From Kiritimatiellales bacterium (lineage in GTDB: Bacteria > Verrucomicrobiota > Kiritimatiellia > Kiritimatiellales > Pontiellaceae), in contig JAIPIO010000135.1 in the NCBI GenBank assembly GCA_021734595.1, positions 1 to 10,770 on the forward strand: a stretch of 10,770 bases of DNA, written 5' to 3'. A program made the translations under genes and the position numbers. Of this stretch, positions 7,864 through 10,770 are shown one piece after another. Position 1 is the stretch's first letter, and every line of letters starts with the position of its first letter. Under the pieces are notes generated by a model. The model worked only from the letters and a program-made list of their open reading frames with translations. It did no database searches and was not told where the DNA came from.

Positions 7864-10770
7864 ATGAAAAAAATCCTGCATCTCATCGTCGTCATGGCCG
7901 CCACCACTGCACTCCATGCCGCGCCACCGGTTCTCCAAGTTCCGAAGACCAGCGCGCCGCCGCCATTGGATCAGATTCGATTCGTCTGGAACTGGCGTGA
8001 GACCGCGAGCTTCTGTGGCATGTTGGACATCGCTAATCCTGACAAGCCGCCGCGCTTCCTGGGCTTCGGTTATGATGCCAACTGGTGGGTGGGATATGAC
8101 GATGAAAATATCTACATCGCCTGCTACTACCGGGCGCCGGATCCGGACGTCAAGTTCAAAGCCAACATCACGGAAAACGACGATCCGCGAATAGCCGATG
8201 ACGATCACTTGCTGATCGAACTGAGCTTTGAGAACCCCGAGATAGCCGCGCATAAACCCAGCTACCGGATCATGGTCAATCCACTGGGCGCGGTATTGGC
8301 CGAGGAAGTCGAATTTCTGCCCGGCCAGAACCGACATGGCTGGGCCGACGATATCACGCTGATCAGCAAGGAAAAGGACGATAACGGGCACCACTGGATC
8401 ACGCGCCTGGCCATCCCCCGGGAACAACTGGGAATCGACACCCTGGACAACGTCGAAGCGCTCCTGCATCTATCCGTCGTCACCGACCCGTTTCATTTAA
8501 GCTGGGGCGGAGCGCGAAGCGGCGAGTGGGAAAAATGCCCGCGTGTCCGTTTCACACCCGATCTGCCGGCGGCATTTAGTGTGTGCCCGGGTTCTGCGGG
8601 CATGTTTGCCACCGACATCGCCAGCCCCCGAACCGCGCTGGCTTTCAGTACCTATGTTTTCCGAGGAACACCCGATAAGCAGACATCGGTGAAGTACACC
8701 CTGCTCAACCAGTCTGGCGGTAAAACGCTGTGGAAAAAGGAATACACCATCACCGGCCCCCGGGCGACACGCGACCGAAAAAACATCAAAGACCGCATCC
8801 ATAATGCGGAAAGTGACAACCTGCTCACCCTGACGGTCAAAAGCGAATATGACGGGGACAAGACAACGTTGTACAAGGCGGAAATCCCGTTTGATGTGGC
8901 AGATGCCGCGACCAAAGCACGGATGGAAAACTGGATCGCCCGGCGAAAGGTGGAAATCAAGGCGCGTTTCGAATGCGACTATGTGTACTCTCCATACAAC
9001 CACACAATAGTGTTCACGTCCGACACCCGCCAAGAACTCGACCGCCTTCGCGGGGACGAGCTTGAAAAAGCCAGCCAACTGCTTGCCGCCGATACGTTGG
9101 ATATAAGCCTGGCCGCAAAGGAAAACAATGTGGAAATCATGGCGGTCTCGACTCCAGCGCAGGAGGGACAGGCTAGAGTCGAGGTCGAACTTCCCCAGCC
9201 ATTGAGCGAAGGCCGATACGAAGTTAAATACACGCTTCGACAAGCCGGACACGTCGTTGCCATCCAGACCCGGGATATCGTCCGCGAAATCTTCCCTTGG
9301 GAAAAGAATCGCATCGGCCGCGATCCCGTCGTCATCCCGCCGTTTGAGCCGATTCGTCACCAAGATGGCGCGCTGACCGTGGTCGGGCGCGAAATCGCCA
9401 TTGGCGCCAACGGCCTCCCCCAATCGATTGATGCCTGGAACCGTCAGCTCCTGGCAGCACCGATTCGTTTGACGGCAACGGTGGCGGGCGAAGAAAGCCC
9501 CCCCGTATTTGCGAACTCCGCAAAAATCGAGCTGATTCCTGGACAACGCATCCCTGCGGAGTTCGCAAAGTACGAACTGACCAGTAACACCTGCCCGGTT
9601 CCGGAACTTCTCGACACCGACGGGTATCAGGCACAAATCTCCGCCTCGGGAAAACTGGACGACTTGGATGTGGCCATCGATTCCATGCTCGAATACGAAG
9701 GCTGGTGCCAGGTGAAAATCGCGCTTTCTCCGCCCGCCGGGAGACGCGTTCAAGTCGATAAACTCGAATTGATCCTGCCGCTTGCGAACGACGCGACGAT
9801 CATGCACTGGGCGCGCGGACGCGGCCGCGGAAGAATATCCGGATGCAGTGCGGTCCCGGCAGGCGACGGCGTTCTTTTTACCGAGCATGACGTTGCAAAA
9901 GACTCGGACCAGGAGGATCCGTTCGTGCCAGCGATCTATATCGGCACTCCCGGCGAGGGGCTATGGTGGATAGCCGAAGCACCCGTTGGCTGGCACCGCG
10001 ACACGGATGCGGCGAATCAGGTGCTTGAACGCACCAACGGGCAACTCAACTTGCGCTTGCACTTGATCAGTACGCCAACCGTGATCAAGGATGACGTAAC
10101 CATTGAGTTTGCACTGCTACCTTCGCCGACGCGCCCTACCCCGGAGAATTTCCGTGAAATTTTCTATAAAAAACTGTTTTCGCACGATACAAATGGCTTC
10201 CGCATGTACGGCAGCGGTGTCGATGGTATGACACTCTATACAGAGGAAGACTACGAACGGCTGCGGAAATTCTTTTTCGAAAGCGATGAACGCTGGCCGC
10301 TGCGCAAGCTCGGACACACCCGCGAATGGGGTGCGCCATTCCTGCTGTATGGCTCCACATTCATGGCATCCGCCGGATCAAAAGAGTTCTCGACATTCGG
10401 CAGCGCCTGGATCATGACCGATCGGCTCTACAAGCTCTTCCGGGTTCATGAAGTCTCCCGTGGCAGGCAGAGCATGGCCGGCAACTACACGTGGCAGACC
10501 GACCTGGAATGCACGCCGATCGCAACGACCATTCCTCAAAGCTTTATCGATTTCCACCTCTGGCACATGAGCCGGATCGGTGAGAAATGCCGGGTCAACG
10601 GCACGTTCTACGACAACTACGGCGTCTATCCACCTCCCAAGCTCGACATGCACACGACCATCACCGATGTCGCCTATCGCGATCAGCATGGCGAGACCAA
10701 GCCGAAATCCATCCTGTTTCGCAAGCATTTCTGGGGCAAGCGCTTCTCGACCGCGTTCTGGCTCATGGGC
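7864..10770 (+). CDS. Secreted CBM9-like / GH123-N-like (DUF6067-type) glycosidase-like protein, paralog 3 (3' end missing)
   Basis: The frame is open from the ATG at 7864 to the window end, 969 codons without a stop. By comparison with its neighbours, roughly 150-250 residues are probably missing. The signal peptide differs from that of the preceding paralog by one residue (Ala16 for Val16). Residues ~35-240 are CBM9-like and line up with paralog 1: NWWVGYDDENIYIA (73-86) with its SWWIAWDEHHLYFA, DDHLLIEL with EDHIEIQL, RLAIP with EIAIP. After a linker with the VYSPYN motif, residues ~470-760 resemble the GH123 N-terminal domain (FPWEKNRIG at 477-485, PPFEP). Residues 530-613 are about 28 longer than the matching stretch in paralog 2 and contain an in-frame inverted repeat. 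The glycosidase-like part includes GSKEF and TFYDNYG with Asp917, aligned to Asp905 and Asp794 of the others. The role is probably extracellular glycan binding and hydrolysis; the substrate is unknown. Confidence 0.85.
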   Translation, partial: MKKILHLIVVMAATTALHAAPPVLQVPKTSAPPPLDQIRFVWNWRETASFCGMLDIANPDKPPRFLGFGYDANWWVGYDDENIYIACYYRAPDPDVKFKANITENDDPRIADDDHLLIELSFENPEIAAHKPSYRIMVNPLGAVLAEEVEFLPGQNRHGWADDITLISKEKDDNGHHWITRLAIPREQLGIDTLDNVEALLHLSVVTDPFHLSWGGARSGEWEKCPRVRFTPDLPAAFSVCPGSAGMFATDIASPRTALAFSTYVFRGTPDKQTSVKYTLLNQSGGKTLWKKEYTITGPRATRDRKNIKDRIHNAESDNLLTLTVKSEYDGDKTTLYKAEIPFDVADAATKARMENWIARRKVEIKARFECDYVYSPYNHTIVFTSDTRQELDRLRGDELEKASQLLAADTLDISLAAKENNVEIMAVSTPAQEGQARVEVELPQPLSEGRYEVKYTLRQAGHVVAIQTRDIVREIFPWEKNRIGRDPVVIPPFEPIRHQDGALTVVGREIAIGANGLPQSIDAWNRQLLAAPIRLTATVAGEESPPVFANSAKIELIPGQRIPAEFAKYELTSNTCPVPELLDTDGYQAQISASGKLDDLDVAIDSMLEYEGWCQVKIALSPPAGRRVQVDKLELILPLANDATIMHWARGRGRGRISGCSAVPAGDGVLFTEHDVAKDSDQEDPFVPAIYIGTPGEGLWWIAEAPVGWHRDTDAANQVLERTNGQLNLRLHLISTPTVIKDDVTIEFALLPSPTRPTPENFREIFYKKLFSHDTNGFRMYGSGVDGMTLYTEEDYERLRKFFFESDERWPLRKLGHTREWGAPFLLYGSTFMASAGSKEFSTFGSAWIMTDRLYKLFRVHEVSRGRQSMAGNYTWQTDLECTPIATTIPQSFIDFHLWHMSRIGEKCRVNGTFYDNYGVYPPPKLDMHTTITDVAYRDQHGETKPKSILFRKHFWGKRFSTAFWLMG
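9504..9574. repeat. In-frame inverted repeat inside the third paralog
   Basis: The arms tttgcgaactccgca (9508-9522) and its exact reverse complement (9555-9569) form a perfect 15-bp stem. Four more pairs (CGTA 9504-9507 with TACG 9571-9574) extend it past one bulged G at 9570. The loop is 32 bp. The structure encodes residues ~547-571 without a stop. It carries pieces resembling the local repeats: CGTATTTGCGAA at 9504, against CGTATTTCGCGAA in R4, and CATCCCTGC at 9549-9557, identical to R3. Confidence 0.8.

Larger units (their letters stand above)
7763..7922 (+). repeat. 160-bp leader plus signal-peptide cassette, copy B
   Basis: This is the second copy of the block at 4412-4571, offset by 3351 bp, in the same orientation and the same position relative to the start codon. 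It contains R5, R6, the ribosome binding site and the first ~20 codons of the 7864 gene. Direct repeats of this quality could recombine and delete or amplify the 3.35 kb between them. Confidence 0.92.

Noticed and set aside
8497..9888. Minus-strand open frame of 463 codons, the longest antisense frame
   Set aside because: The plus frame from 7864 is open throughout, has a signal peptide and matches its paralogs; the antisense product looks like composition-driven nonsense.

Overview
The window is a stretch of bacterial DNA, moderately GC-rich and coding almost throughout. All four genes lie on the plus strand with short gaps (65, 194 and 153 bp), so they could form one transcription unit. No phylogenetic marker is present. 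Giant secreted proteins combining CBM9-like or concanavalin-like modules with the GH123 N-terminal type domain (DUF6067), arranged as tandem paralogs, are what I associate with polysaccharide-degrading PVC-group bacteria (Kiritimatiellota, Lentisphaerota, Planctomycetota). That taxonomic placement is inference only.

Layout: (1) 1-752 is the 3' end of a gene whose product looks like an alpha/alpha-toroid (six-hairpin glycosidase-like) protein. (2) 818-4318 is a complete 1166-residue secreted protein: signal peptide, CBM9-like domain, beta-rich linker, GH123-N-like domain and a C-terminal glycosidase-like domain. (3) 4513-7710 is a complete 1065-residue paralog in which the CBM9-like module is replaced by a concanavalin/LamG-like domain. 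(4) 7864-10770 is a third paralog, again CBM9-like, cut by the window end after 969 residues. The three share an FPWExNxxG signature, the following PPFxP, and a C-terminal aromatic-Asp-(Asn/His) motif. The likely joint role is extracellular or periplasmic binding and cleavage of a complex polysaccharide. Substrate and catalytic activity cannot be read from the sequence.

The most unusual structure is outside the enzymes. A family of about 35-bp repeats (GCAGGGAT direct repeats around a TTCGCGAA-like palindrome, followed by a T tract) occurs six times. One copy supplies the stop codon of the first gene, one follows the second gene in the same orientation, and two oppositely oriented pairs form the leaders of genes 3 and 4. 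Each pair belongs to a 160-bp block containing leader, ribosome binding site and signal-peptide codons. The two blocks are virtually identical, yet they are joined to mature proteins with unrelated N-terminal domains. A related-looking 15-bp perfect inverted repeat lies in frame inside the fourth gene, exactly where that protein is about 28 residues longer than its neighbours. Together these suggest a dispersed palindromic element that moves within this locus and has reshaped gene ends, leaders and one protein.
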